64,000 nt of DNA, from positions 1 to 64,000 of the forward strand of contig NZ_CANKXW010000009.1 of NCBI RefSeq assembly GCF_947487805.1. The letters are read 5' to 3'. The notes beneath the pieces were generated by a model. The model ran no database searches and had not been told where the DNA came from. It saw only the letters and a program-made list of their open reading frames with translations. The DNA is from an uncultured Tateyamaria sp. (GTDB taxonomy: Bacteria > Pseudomonadota > Alphaproteobacteria > Rhodobacterales > Rhodobacteraceae). The position numbers and the translations under genes are program-made. Within the stretch, counting starts at the first letter, position 1. Each line of letters starts with the position of its first letter. Below, one piece after another: positions 7,966 to 16,610 of this stretch.

Positions 7966-8984
7966 TGAGCGCGCGCTCGAAAATGATCCTGGGCCGCGTG
8001 GCCCAGGCGATCCCCGTTGTGATGGGCGTCGTCGTGATCTCGTTTCTGCTCACACGCGCTTTGCCCGGGGATCCTGCCGCTTACTTTGCAGGTCCGGCGG
8101 CGGATGAAGCGTCGATCGCGGAAATCCGTGAGGCGCTTGGCCTCGACAAACCCCTGTTTCAACAGTTTTTCCTGTATGTCGGCGATCTGGCGCGGGGTGA
8201 CCTCGGCACCTCGCTGACAACGGGCCAGACGGTCATGTCCGATCTTGCGGCCCGTTTGCCAGCCTCTCTGGAATTGACACTTGTTGCGTTGCTTTTGTCC
8301 TGCGCCATTGCCATTCCACTGGGAGTTCTCGCCGCAACCCGGCCCGGAACGTGGGTGGACCACATGTGCCGTGTGCTGGTGACGGCCGGTGTCTCGATGC
8401 CGACATTCTTCACCGGGATCGTGCTGATCTATGTGTTCTATTACCTCGCCGGGCTCGCGCCATCACCGTTGGGGCGGCTCGACTTCATCTATCTTTCGCC
8501 GCCGCATGTCACCGGGTTTTACCTGATCGACGCCGCGCTTGCAGGCGATTGGGAGACCTGGTTCGGCGCACTCAAGCAGCTGATCTTGCCCGCAACGACA
8601 CTTGCCCTTTTTACTCTGGCCCCCATCGCCCGCATGACGCGCGCCGCGATGCTGTCTGCACTGTCATCTGACTTTATCCGCACCGCCCGCGCCGCTGGCC
8701 TTGGCAGCCGCAAGGTTCTTTATGGCTACGCCTTTCGCAACGCGCTCCTGCCTGTGGTCACCACGCTCGGTATGGTCTTTTCCTTCACGCTCGGCGCGAA
8801 TGTCCTGGTCGAGAAGGTCTTTGCCTGGCCCGGCATCGGGTCTTACGCGGTCGAGGCACTGGTGGTCTCGGATTATGCCGCCGTGCAGGGCTTTGTTCTG
8901 GCCATGGCGCTCCTGTTCGTGGCGCTCAACCTTGTCATCGACATCGCTTACGCGCTGATCGATCCACGCATCGGATTGAACTGA
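7965..8984 (+). CDS. ABC transporter permease, DppB type
   Basis: 339 residues with about six membrane helices. It has the usual N-terminal amphipathic start (LGRVAQAIPVVMGVVVISFL) and TRALPGDPA, and the EAA-type coupling loop near residue 235 (SDFIRTARAAGLGSRKVLYG). It forms half of the inner-membrane channel with the following gene. The ATG at 7965 overlaps the binding-protein stop by one base; an in-frame TTG one codon earlier is less likely. The next gene's ATG overlaps its stop by one base. Confidence 0.88.
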   Translation: MSARSKMILGRVAQAIPVVMGVVVISFLLTRALPGDPAAYFAGPAADEASIAEIREALGLDKPLFQQFFLYVGDLARGDLGTSLTTGQTVMSDLAARLPASLELTLVALLLSCAIAIPLGVLAATRPGTWVDHMCRVLVTAGVSMPTFFTGIVLIYVFYYLAGLAPSPLGRLDFIYLSPPHVTGFYLIDAALAGDWETWFGALKQLILPATTLALFTLAPIARMTRAAMLSALSSDFIRTARAAGLGSRKVLYGYAFRNALLPVVTTLGMVFSFTLGANVLVEKVFAWPGIGSYAVEALVVSDYAAVQGFVLAMALLFVALNLVIDIAYALIDPRIGLN

Positions 8985-9865
8985 TGGTCGATATGACAAC
9001 CTCGCAACCTGCGCGCAAAGGCGACACGACGCTCGGGCACATCGCCTATGTCCTCAAGGACAACCCGGTCACGATGCTGGCCTTTGCCATGCTCGCCTTC
9101 TTTCTGGGATGCGCGGTCTTCGGCCCTGCGCTGGTGCCCTATGACCCGCTCGCGACGAATGCCTCCCGAGCGCTCGAAGCGCCAAGTTGGGATCACTGGT
9201 TTGGCACCGACAATCTCGGGCGCGACGTATTCAGCCGGGTCATCGTGGCAACGCGCCTCGATTTGACGATTTCGGTCGCAGCTGTGGCGCTGAGCTTTGT
9301 CATCGGCTCGGTCCTCGGGTCCATCGCGGGATACTGGGGTGGGTGGATCGATGCCGTGCTGAACCGGTGCCTCGACACGATCATGGCGTTCCCGCTGTTC
9401 GTTCTGGCCATGGGGGTCGTTGCAGCCCTTGGCAACACGGTCGAAAATATCATCTACGCCACCGCGATCATCAACATCCCCTTCTACGCGCGCCTTGTGC
9501 GGGCAGAGGTCAACATCCGTCGAAACGCGGGCTTTGCGCAGGCCGCCAAACTGGCGGGCAACAGCGATCTGCGCGTGCTCGCCGTACATATCTTTCCAAA
9601 CGCCCTGCCGCCGATGATGGTGCAGGTCTCGCTCAACCTTGGCTGGGCCATCCTGAACGCGGCGGGTCTCAGCTTTATTGGCCTTGGCGTGCGCCCTCCC
9701 ACCCCTGAATGGGGGATCATGGTGGCCGAAGGCGCGAACTTCATCGTCTCGGGCGAATGGTGGCTCGCCGTCTTCCCCGGTCTGTGGCTGATGCTGGCGG
9801 TCTTTACCTTCAATCTTCTCGGCGACGGTCTGCGCGACATCGTCGATCCCCGCAAGAGGACCTGA
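8984..9865 (+). CDS. ABC transporter permease, DppC type
   Basis: 293 residues. A cytoplasmic N-terminus is followed by TM1 at about 24-45. The OppC/DppC hallmark HWFGTDNLGRDVFSRVI follows, and then five more helices. The coupling loop reads NAGFAQAAKLAGNSDLRVLA. It pairs with the preceding permease. Start ATG 8984 overlaps the previous stop; an ATG at 8993 is an alternative with no effect on the fold. Confidence 0.88.
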   Translation: MVDMTTSQPARKGDTTLGHIAYVLKDNPVTMLAFAMLAFFLGCAVFGPALVPYDPLATNASRALEAPSWDHWFGTDNLGRDVFSRVIVATRLDLTISVAAVALSFVIGSVLGSIAGYWGGWIDAVLNRCLDTIMAFPLFVLAMGVVAALGNTVENIIYATAIINIPFYARLVRAEVNIRRNAGFAQAAKLAGNSDLRVLAVHIFPNALPPMMVQVSLNLGWAILNAAGLSFIGLGVRPPTPEWGIMVAEGANFIVSGEWWLAVFPGLWLMLAVFTFNLLGDGLRDIVDPRKRT

Positions 9866-9868
9866 GTG

Positions 9869-11497
9869 ATGCTATCGATCAAGGACCTCTCTGTCGCGTT
9901 CAAAACCCGAAAAGGGGAGGTGAACGCCGTGCGTGGTATCTCCCTCGAAGTCGGCAAGGGCGAAACGCTCGGGATTGTCGGTGAAAGCGGATCGGGCAAA
10001 TCCGTAACGTCCTACGCGCTCATGCGCATCCTCGATGCGGGCGGTGACATCCGCAGCGGCGATGTCACCTATGGCGGGATCGACCTGCGCGCCGCATCCG
10101 AGCGGGACATGCGCGACATTCGCGGACGCGAGATTTCGATGATCTTCCAGAACCCGCGCGCAGCCTTGAACCCGATCCGGCGCGTCGGCCATCAGGTCGA
10201 AGACGTGCTGATCCGACATGCCCAAGCCACCCGGCAGGACGCCAGAGCCAAAGCCATTGCAGCGCTGGAGGCGGTCAGGATCAACGACGCCGCCGCACGC
10301 TACGAGGCCTATCCGTTCGAACTCTCTGGCGGCATGTGCCAACGGATCGTCATCGCCATTGCGCTGGCCTGCAAACCGCAACTGCTCATCGCGGACGAGC
10401 CAACCACCGGGCTCGACATCACCACGCAAAAAGCGGTCATGGACCTTGTCGGCGAGCTGGCAAAAGAACGCGGCATGGGGATGATCCTGATCACGCATGA
10501 TCTGGGCCTCGCATCGCAGTACTGCGACCGTATTGTCGTGATGAAAGACGGCCTGATCGTAGAAGAAGGAGAGCCAGGCACACTCTTCACGGCTCCGCAA
10601 CACGCCTACACACGCAAATTGGTGGACGCGACCCCGCGTCTTGGCGCGTCGATCCGCAACCTTTTGCCACCCGAAGTGCGCAGCCCGGAACCCGAACACA
10701 GGGTTCATACACGCCCGCTTCTGGAAGTGCGTGATCTCGTGAAAACCTATCCGGGCAAAGCCGGGCCGGTTCAGGCCGTCAAGGGCATTTCGTTCGACAT
10801 CAAGGCCGGACAGTCGCTGGGCCTTGTCGGTGAAAGCGGCAGCGGAAAATCCACGACATCGGAAATGGTCGTACGGCTCCAGGACCCGACCTCCGGCGCT
10901 ATCCTCTTTGACGGTCACGATATCGCGTCGACCCCGTCCGCCCGGTTCATGCGCCATGCCGTGCGCCGGGACATACAAATGGTCTTTCAGGACGCGACAG
11001 ACAGCCTGAACCCACGCGGCACGGCGGCATCCGCCATCGCGGAGCCGCTTGCCCGAATTGACCGGATGCGCGGCGCAAAACTGTCCACGCGCGTGTCCGA
11101 ACTCGCCGATCTCGTCGGGTTGCCGCAGCCTCTGCTCAGCCGGTTTCCGCACCAGCTCTCCGGCGGTCAGAAAGCCCGCGTCGGCATCGCGCGCGCCATC
11201 GCGCTGGAGCCGAAGCTTCTGATCCTTGACGAGCCGACCGCCGCGCTTGACGTCTCGATCCAGGCGCTTGTTCTCAACCTGTTGGTCGACCTGCGCGCGC
11301 AGATGGGGATGTCGTACCTGTTCGTCAGCCATGACCTCAATGTCGTTCGCCTTTTGTGTGATGAGGTCCTCGTCATGAAACAGGGTGAAATCGTCGATCG
11401 CGGTCCAACCGCGACAGTGATGGACAATCCCAGCCATCTCTACACCCGCGCTTTGATCGAAGCGGCCCCGCAGCCGCCCGAACCCGTTGCCGCCTGA
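9869..11497 (+). CDS. ABC transporter ATPase, DppD-DppF fusion
   Basis: 542 residues containing two complete nucleotide-binding domains. The first has Walker A GESGSGKS at 38-45, signature LSGGMCQR and Walker B LLIADEPTTGLD. The second has GESGSGKSTT, signature LSGGQKARV and LLILDEPTAALD. Each carries the oligopeptide-type C-terminal linker (HAYTRKLVDATP and HLYTRALIEAAP). It energises import through the two permeases encoded just upstream. The ATG at 9869 is preferred over a GTG one codon before. The allophanate hydrolase gene begins 19 bases after its stop. Confidence 0.9.
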   Translation: MLSIKDLSVAFKTRKGEVNAVRGISLEVGKGETLGIVGESGSGKSVTSYALMRILDAGGDIRSGDVTYGGIDLRAASERDMRDIRGREISMIFQNPRAALNPIRRVGHQVEDVLIRHAQATRQDARAKAIAALEAVRINDAAARYEAYPFELSGGMCQRIVIAIALACKPQLLIADEPTTGLDITTQKAVMDLVGELAKERGMGMILITHDLGLASQYCDRIVVMKDGLIVEEGEPGTLFTAPQHAYTRKLVDATPRLGASIRNLLPPEVRSPEPEHRVHTRPLLEVRDLVKTYPGKAGPVQAVKGISFDIKAGQSLGLVGESGSGKSTTSEMVVRLQDPTSGAILFDGHDIASTPSARFMRHAVRRDIQMVFQDATDSLNPRGTAASAIAEPLARIDRMRGAKLSTRVSELADLVGLPQPLLSRFPHQLSGGQKARVGIARAIALEPKLLILDEPTAALDVSIQALVLNLLVDLRAQMGMSYLFVSHDLNVVRLLCDEVLVMKQGEIVDRGPTATVMDNPSHLYTRALIEAAPQPPEPVAA

Positions 11498-11516
11498 ATC
11501 CGGAAAGACAAAGACC

Positions 11517-13295
11517 ATGACCAAAGCCAATCCTCTGACCCTCGACGCTCTCCGCGACGCCTATGACACGGGTGCCACCCCTTCGGACATCGTGCGCGAG
11601 GTGTACCGGCGCATCGACGCCGTGGGTGATCCGGACATCTTCATTCACCTTCGTCCGATGGAAGACGTGCTTGCCGACGCCGGGGCCCTGCCTGCACGCT
11701 CGGACGCGCTGCCTCTTTGGGGTGTGCCCTTCGTCGCAAAGGACAACATCGATGTTGCCGGTATCCCGACAACCGCCGCCTGTCCTGCTTATGCGTTTAC
11801 GCCGGCAAGGGACGCGTTTGTTGTCGCACAACTGCGGGCAGCCGGCGCTTTGGTCATCGGCAAGACGAACCTCGACCAGTTCGCGACCGGCCTTGTCGGT
11901 GTGCGGTCCCCTTATGGTGTTCCAAAGAACGCGATTGATCCCGAAATTGTACCGGGCGGATCATCCAGCGGCTCGGGCGTCGCGGTCGGGCACGGCTTTG
12001 TCACGTTTTCACTCGGCACGGACACGGCAGGCTCCGGCCGCGTTCCGGCCGCGCTCAACAACATTGTCGGGTTGAAACCATCTCTGGGCGCATTGTCCGC
12101 AACCGGCGTCGTGCCCGCATGCCGTACGCTCGATACCATTTCGATCTTTGCCGGGACGGTCACCGACGCTTTTGCCGCGTTCCAGGTGGCCTGCGCAGAG
12201 GACCCCGAAGATGCCTATTCCAAGGGACTTTGCGCAGGCCACCTGAGCGTCCCGCCCTCCAGTTTCAGGGTCGGAGTGCCTGATGCGGCCTCTCGCATCT
12301 TCTTTGGCGACACCGTGCAGGCGGCGAGTTTCGAAGCCAACCTGAAGCGGTTGCAAGCGCTGGGCGGAACGGTCGTCGAACTCGACTTTTCGCCGCTCTA
12401 CGCGGTGGCGGACATGCTCTATGAAGGGGCATGGGTGGCCGAGCGCTATACGGTCGTCGAAGATCTCATGCGCAACACGCCGGATGCCTTGCATCCCACG
12501 ACGGCAAAGATCATCGGCGCTGCGGAACACCTGTCCGCTGCGGACGCCTTCCGGGGCATCTACAGGCTGAAAGAGTTAGAACGCGCCGCGAACGCGCTGA
12601 TGGCGCAGGTCGATCTGCTGTGTGTTCCGACGATCCCGACGTTCTATTCGGTTGCCGACCTCGAAGCCGATCCGGTCACGCCGAACTCCAATCTGGGGAC
12701 CTATACGAATTTCGTGAACCTGTTGGACATGTGCGGCATCGCCGTGCCATCCGCACCGCGCAGTGACGGGCGGCCCGGCTCCATCACATTGCTTGCACCC
12801 AGCGGCCAAGACGCCCAGATCGCCAGCCTTGCGGTAGCCTTCGCCGGAGAGAGCGCCGCGAATGCACCGATAGACACCACCGAAACGGAAATCGCGATTG
12901 CGGTCTGCGGGGCCCACATGTCCGGCATGGCGCTCAACCACGAATTGACCTCCCGCGGTGGCCGCTTGCTGCACGCAACGCACACATCACCCCGCTATCG
13001 TCTGTACGCCCTAGCAGGTGGGCCGCCGCAACGTCCGGGCCTACTGCGGATTGAAAAAGGCGCAAAGATTGAAATCGAAGTCTGGGCCCTGCCGAAACCC
13101 AGCGTGGGCGCATTCCTCGAAGGTATTCCAGCGCCTTTGTCGATTGGCACAATCGAACTTCAAGACGGCTCCAAGGCACACGGTTTTCTGGTTGAAACGG
13201 CCGGGGTACAAGGTGCGGAAGATATCACACACCTTGGCAGCTGGCGGACCTTCCAGAACCTTGGGCAAAAGGTTGTGAATGAACACGCGAACTGA
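11517..13295 (+). CDS. atzF: Allophanate hydrolase
   Basis: 592 residues with the two domains of allophanate hydrolase, which converts allophanate to two ammonia and two CO2. The amidase-signature domain (about 1-440) shows the Ser-cisSer-Lys triad as Lys75, Ser149 (GGSSSGSG) and Ser173 (DTAGSGR). The spacing of 74 and 24 residues is the same as I recall for AtzF. The C-terminal domain (from about 465, AVCGAHMSGMALNHEL) is the small fold special to this family. The ATG at 11517 is used; a start at 11487 would add ten residues overlapping the ATPase. No urea carboxylase gene is near, so allophanate must come from another route, perhaps the compound taken up by the linked importer. Confidence 0.88.
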   Translation: MTKANPLTLDALRDAYDTGATPSDIVREVYRRIDAVGDPDIFIHLRPMEDVLADAGALPARSDALPLWGVPFVAKDNIDVAGIPTTAACPAYAFTPARDAFVVAQLRAAGALVIGKTNLDQFATGLVGVRSPYGVPKNAIDPEIVPGGSSSGSGVAVGHGFVTFSLGTDTAGSGRVPAALNNIVGLKPSLGALSATGVVPACRTLDTISIFAGTVTDAFAAFQVACAEDPEDAYSKGLCAGHLSVPPSSFRVGVPDAASRIFFGDTVQAASFEANLKRLQALGGTVVELDFSPLYAVADMLYEGAWVAERYTVVEDLMRNTPDALHPTTAKIIGAAEHLSAADAFRGIYRLKELERAANALMAQVDLLCVPTIPTFYSVADLEADPVTPNSNLGTYTNFVNLLDMCGIAVPSAPRSDGRPGSITLLAPSGQDAQIASLAVAFAGESAANAPIDTTETEIAIAVCGAHMSGMALNHELTSRGGRLLHATHTSPRYRLYALAGGPPQRPGLLRIEKGAKIEIEVWALPKPSVGAFLEGIPAPLSIGTIELQDGSKAHGFLVETAGVQGAEDITHLGSWRTFQNLGQKVVNEHAN

Positions 13296-13347
13296 TCGCG
13301 CGCGCCACCGGATAACGCGCGGCGAGAATACACGATCGCAACAGTGG

Positions 13348-13944
13348 TCAGTCGCATCCGTTGTGCTTGCGCCACATCGCGGGGTCATGCCCCACCGGCA
13401 CCGCCGCACATGGATCGTCTGTATATCCGCGCAAGACAGCGTACCGGCTGACCTGCGCGTCAGACAGCAAAGGCAGGGTGCGCAGATGGGCGCGCAGATG
13501 CACAAGGCGCAGAGTTGCCCGCGTATCACCTGTCTTTGCCACCAGCCGCTCCAGCGTTTCGGCATCCGGCGCGCCTTGCTGGAACGCGGCATCCAGCGCC
13601 TGTTCTGACGCGACGAAAGCCGCGCCCGCGCGGATCGCCTCCGCTTGCATGTGCCCGCGTATCTCCTCGATCTGGGCGCGTTGATCGGCGCTCAGCCCAA
13701 TCTGGTCGGCCAGTTCAAGCAGATGCGTCGGCCCCGGTACACCGTTCAGCTCGGCCGCCCGCGCCAATCCCCATCCGCCACCGCGGGCAATTTCCGCGAG
13801 GTCCTGTTCCGACAGGGATTTGATGGCGCGCGTTTCCTCGCCCGCATAGGCGGACCGTTCCGTGCCGTGGTCGTCGGTATGCGCTTGCGCCATGGCAGAG
13901 ACCGGCAAAAGAAAGACGAAAGCGGCGACGCGTATGATGTCCAT
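13348..13944 (-). CDS. Periplasmic Spy/CpxP-like heavy-metal resistance protein
   Basis: 198 residues with a signal peptide (MDIIRVAAFVFLLPVSAMAQ). The mature part is all-helical with the LTxxQ-like pattern IGLSADQRAQIEEI followed by long amphipathic helices, as in the Spy/CpxP and periplasmic metal-sensor families. The start at 13944 gives a clean signal peptide; an in-frame ATG at 13977 adds eleven charged residues. It is divergent from a Crp/Fnr gene. A role in envelope or metal stress is inferred. The C-terminal Cys pair (DDPCAAVP, HNGCD) could form a disulfide. Confidence 0.6.
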   Translation of the reverse strand: MDIIRVAAFVFLLPVSAMAQAHTDDHGTERSAYAGEETRAIKSLSEQDLAEIARGGGWGLARAAELNGVPGPTHLLELADQIGLSADQRAQIEEIRGHMQAEAIRAGAAFVASEQALDAAFQQGAPDAETLERLVAKTGDTRATLRLVHLRAHLRTLPLLSDAQVSRYAVLRGYTDDPCAAVPVGHDPAMWRKHNGCD

Positions 13945-14021
13945 CAATATAACCCTCGATTTGCGATGTGTTCGCATGGATCTATTGCACAGTGTGGCAC
14001 CACGTGAGCATGATAGAGATC

Positions 14022-14546
14022 ATGTCAGCCCCCTATATCAGACCTTTCGAAAACGCCCCGGTTCAGTTGCTGAACGAGGGCGCGACCCTGTTTCGCCGGG
14101 ATGATACCGTCAAAAAGGCCTTTCTGGTGCGCGAGGGCCATGTCTTTTTGCGCCGGGCGTTGAGTGATGGCGGGCTTCTCACCCTCCACGTCGCGACCGA
14201 GGGGGCGTTGGTGGCCGAAGCCTCGCTCTTTGCCGATCGATATCACTGTGATGCGGTCACGGATGTGCGGACAAAGGTTGCTGTCCTGCCGCGTGAAAAA
14301 CTTCTGGCGCAGTTGGCAAATACAACGTCTTCGGCGCTCAGCGCATTTGAGCGCACGGCCAAGGAGTTACAGACCACACGCATGCGGATCGAGATCATGC
14401 GCCTCAAAAAGGTAACCGACCGATTGGACGCTTACCTTGATGTCTTCGGTCCACCGGCGGTCGGGGCATGGGTGCGCGTCGCGGACTGGATTGGCGTCTC
14501 ACCACCCGCACTTTACCGCGAGCTTGCGCGCAGACGGCTGGATTGA
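14022..14546 (+). CDS. Crp/Fnr-family transcriptional regulator
   Basis: About 174 residues. The cyclic-nucleotide-like beta-barrel spans roughly 10-100 (FLVREGHVFLRRALSDGG; ALVAEASLF). The long dimer helix and a shortened winged HTH follow (VRVADWIGVSPPALYRELAR). The N-terminus has no Cys cluster, so it is not an Fnr-type iron-sulfur sensor. The single Cys in ADRYHCDAVTD might bind a ligand. An ATG at 14010 is an alternative start. It is divergent from the Spy-like gene and converges on a secreted His-rich protein gene. Confidence 0.75.
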   Translation: MSAPYIRPFENAPVQLLNEGATLFRRDDTVKKAFLVREGHVFLRRALSDGGLLTLHVATEGALVAEASLFADRYHCDAVTDVRTKVAVLPREKLLAQLANTTSSALSAFERTAKELQTTRMRIEIMRLKKVTDRLDAYLDVFGPPAVGAWVRVADWIGVSPPALYRELARRRLD

Positions 14547-14573
14547 CTCCCCTGCGCCCAGTCCACGGGATCG

Positions 14574-14595
14574 TGCGGGCGGTTGTCCACCCGCA
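14574..14595. terminator. Hairpin between convergent genes
   Basis: TGCGGGCGG, a TTGT loop, then CCACCCGCA. Eight of nine pairs form in the 58-base gap between the convergent Crp/Fnr and secreted-protein genes. No T-tract follows on either strand, so it is only a candidate bidirectional terminator. Confidence 0.4.
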
Positions 14596-14604
14596 GATGC
14601 CCCA

Positions 14605-15351
14605 TCACTCCACGGAGCCGGGAAGCGACAGATCGCCCGACGCAATGTCAAAGATATCCGTGACACACAAAAGGGGCGCATGAACGCTGTCGTTCACGCG
14701 CAGCGCCGCGGTGACACCGTCAAAGCTGACCCCCGCGGCACCACCAGCCACGGCGGCGTTGATTGTCACTTCCGCGCCATCGAAAACGGGCGTGAACCCG
14801 GGGCTGTCCAGCAGGATGGGCAGACCGGGCCACGTCGCGGGCATATCGGGTGTCGTTCCTTCGGGAATGTCCTTGACCGCAAGTGCGCCGGGGCCGCACG
14901 CGTCCGTCGGCGCCAGAACAACCCAGTGACTGTGCCAGATGCCGCCGTCATTGGCCGTGTCCCCGTCGCGGTTTTCGTCGAACAAGGGTGTATCGTCGAA
15001 ATCCGGATGGCTGGTCGCCGCCATCGCAAGAATGCCGGCACCTTTGTCAAAGCCAACGACCGCAGGATCGAGGGTGGTGGGCCAAACATAGGACCAGACA
15101 GGCGCACCCCCAACCGCACCCATTGCCGTGGGCGTATCCGCCCCGGCCACACCATTGGTGGTCATGTGAAAGGTCACCGTCGTGCCGGATCCGTGCACAT
15201 GTGCCGCAAGGATGTCGAAGGCCGCCACCTTCGATGTGTCGGCCGCTGACCGGACCGCACCGGGCTGGTGGATCGCGTGATGATCGTGATCGCCATCGGC
15301 AAGCACTGTCGTGGCGCAGGTGGCGAGAAACAGGGTGAGAACGCGAGACAT
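14605..15351 (-). CDS. Secreted protein with His-rich N-terminus, unknown function
   Basis: 248 residues. A signal peptide (MSRVLTLFLATCATTVLA) is followed immediately by a metal-ligand-like stretch DGDHDHHAIH. The remainder is beta-rich and Gly/Ala/Asp-rich, with repeated Asp-His or His-Trp pairs (IWHSHWVVLAP, TSHPDFDDTPLFDENRDGD). The acidic DENRDGDTANDGG could bind calcium. I do not recognise the family. A MarR gene is divergent from it. Together with the Spy-like protein it suggests a metal-responsive envelope group; this is inference. Confidence 0.55.
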   Translation of the reverse strand: MSRVLTLFLATCATTVLADGDHDHHAIHQPGAVRSAADTSKVAAFDILAAHVHGSGTTVTFHMTTNGVAGADTPTAMGAVGGAPVWSYVWPTTLDPAVVGFDKGAGILAMAATSHPDFDDTPLFDENRDGDTANDGGIWHSHWVVLAPTDACGPGALAVKDIPEGTTPDMPATWPGLPILLDSPGFTPVFDGAEVTINAAVAGGAAGVSFDGVTAALRVNDSVHAPLLCVTDIFDIASGDLSLPGSVE

Positions 15352-15360
15352 GTAATTTCC

Positions 15361-15433
15361 TTTCGAGTCGCTACTATCTCAAGACATGGACCGATGCGAG
15401 TGGTCAGCGCAAGGAAAAAGTTTCGACTCGATA
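15361..15433. promoter_or_regulatory. Repeated TTTCGASTCG element upstream of MarR
   Basis: TTTCGAGTCG (15361-15370) and TTTCGACTCG (15421-15430) recur exactly 60 bases apart in the 120-base divergent gap. CGACTCGATA at 15424-15433 is also a near-perfect inverted match to the first copy. This is a plausible MarR operator pair, but symmetry is weak. Confidence 0.3.
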
Positions 15434-15471
15434 TCTTTTCTTTCTTGTGAGGCTGTGCTTATGTGCAGGCC

Positions 15472-16035
15472 ATGACCCGCAAACCGACAGACAAACCAAC
15501 CGTGACATCGGACAGATTACTGGCGCTGATCGACCGCATGTCGCGGCTGTCGAACTCCGAACTCCGGGGGCCAGACCTGAACCCGGCGCAACGCGCGGCG
15601 CTGGTGTACCTGAAGATCTCCAACCGGTTCTCGCGCAAGCCGTCCCTGGTCGCCGAATATCTGAGCGCAACACGTGGCACTGTCTCGCAAACACTCAAGG
15701 CACTGGAACGCAAGGGCATGGTCGAGGTGCACAAGGATGCCTCGGACGGGCGAAGCATCTCCTACGGCCTCACCCGCAAGGGCCATGAGGCGCTCTTGGA
15801 ACATGATGCCGACGGCGGACTTGATGCGATGATACCGCCTGACGCCGCAGCGCGGCTCGAAGCCGACCTCTCGGCCATCCTGTCGCAGGCCCTGTCGGCG
15901 CGGGGGCACCGCAGTTTCGGGCTGTGCAGGACCTGCAAACACCACATCCATGTGAATGGGGATCGCCGCTGCGCGTTGCTTGACGTACCGCTTGACGACA
16001 CGGACAGCGCATTGATCTGCGCCGAGCATGCCTGA
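15472..16035 (+). CDS. MarR-family regulator with C-terminal Cys/His motif
   Basis: 187 residues. A MarR winged-helix domain spans about 15-125 (RKPSLVAEYLSATRGTVSQT is the recognition region; DASDGRSISYGLTRKG the wing). After the dimer helix comes an unusual tail of about 40 residues with C-x2-C-x2-H, then C and a final IC-x-EH (FGLCRTCKHHIHVNGDRRC). This is a probable metal or iron-sulfur site, so the protein may sense a metal or oxidant. The ATG at 15472 is preferred to the in-frame GTG at 15463. It is divergent from the secreted His-rich protein gene. Confidence 0.75.
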   Translation: MTRKPTDKPTVTSDRLLALIDRMSRLSNSELRGPDLNPAQRAALVYLKISNRFSRKPSLVAEYLSATRGTVSQTLKALERKGMVEVHKDASDGRSISYGLTRKGHEALLEHDADGGLDAMIPPDAAARLEADLSAILSQALSARGHRSFGLCRTCKHHIHVNGDRRCALLDVPLDDTDSALICAEHA

Positions 16036-16162
16036 ACGACGCGGCACGGATTTCGGTCTGGCCGACGGCCTCTGGGGCAAAACAGGCGTTTGACACAAAC
16101 AGCCCCGATACTGCGACCAAACCCTTGAAAATCCACGCCTTGTGCGCAGCCGTAACGGCTTG

Positions 16163-16211
16163 CGTACCTTTTTGTACGTTTTTCTTGCCGTCAAACATAC
16201 AAAAAGGTATG
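16163..16211. promoter_or_regulatory. Twin TetR-type operators
   Basis: CGTACCTTTTTGTACG (16163-16178) and CATACAAAAAGGTATG (16196-16211) are the same 16-base palindrome in opposite orientation (consensus CRTACAAAAAGGTAYG). Their centres are 33 bases apart, about three helical turns. They lie directly upstream of the membrane protein-TetR operon, as expected for an autoregulated TetR repressor. I see no other function for them. Confidence 0.65.
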
Positions 16212-16238
16212 TAAACAGCCAACACAGGAGAATCGCAG

Positions 16239-16610
16239 ATGGAAACCACGTTGTTCGTCGCCGCGGCGGGGCTCGCCGCTCTCTGGCTCGCTGTCCATGT
16301 CGTGGTCGGCGGGCGGCAGATCGCGCGGCCCCTGATCGCAGCACCCGAATTGTCTGCCACGGTACGACACACACACTACCTCTGCTGGCATCTCACAACC
16401 GCGACCATCGTCTGCATGGCCGCGTTCTTTGCAACGGCTGCGCTTACCGGGATCGCCGCATATGCGATGGCGGCAACTGTGCTGGCCCTTGTCTTTTCCA
16501 TCGTCGGGGTGGGTTTGGTGTTCGCGCTGGGCGAAACCCACGCCCGTCTGCCGCAGGGTTGGCTGTTTTTACCCGTGGCGGGCTTTGGTCTGGCGGGGCT
16601 TGCGCTGTGA
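16239..16610 (+). CDS. Small inner-membrane protein
   Basis: 123 residues, almost wholly hydrophobic, with three or four membrane helices (about 4-26, 52-72, 74-98, 103-122). A charged loop carries GGRQIARPLI and HTHYLCWHLTT; the His and Cys in the second helix are conserved-looking. The RBS is ACAGGAG. It is the first gene of an operon whose second gene is a TetR regulator starting inside its stop codon (GTGA). Twin operators sit just upstream. The function is not recognised; this arrangement is typical of a small exporter or stress-responsive membrane protein controlled by its own repressor. Confidence 0.65.
   Translation: METTLFVAAAGLAALWLAVHVVVGGRQIARPLIAAPELSATVRHTHYLCWHLTTATIVCMAAFFATAALTGIAAYAMAATVLALVFSIVGVGLVFALGETHARLPQGWLFLPVAGFGLAGLAL

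Noticed and set aside
9872-11530. 552-codon minus-strand frame
   Set aside because: Antisense to the fused DppD-DppF ATPase, which carries all ATPase motifs.
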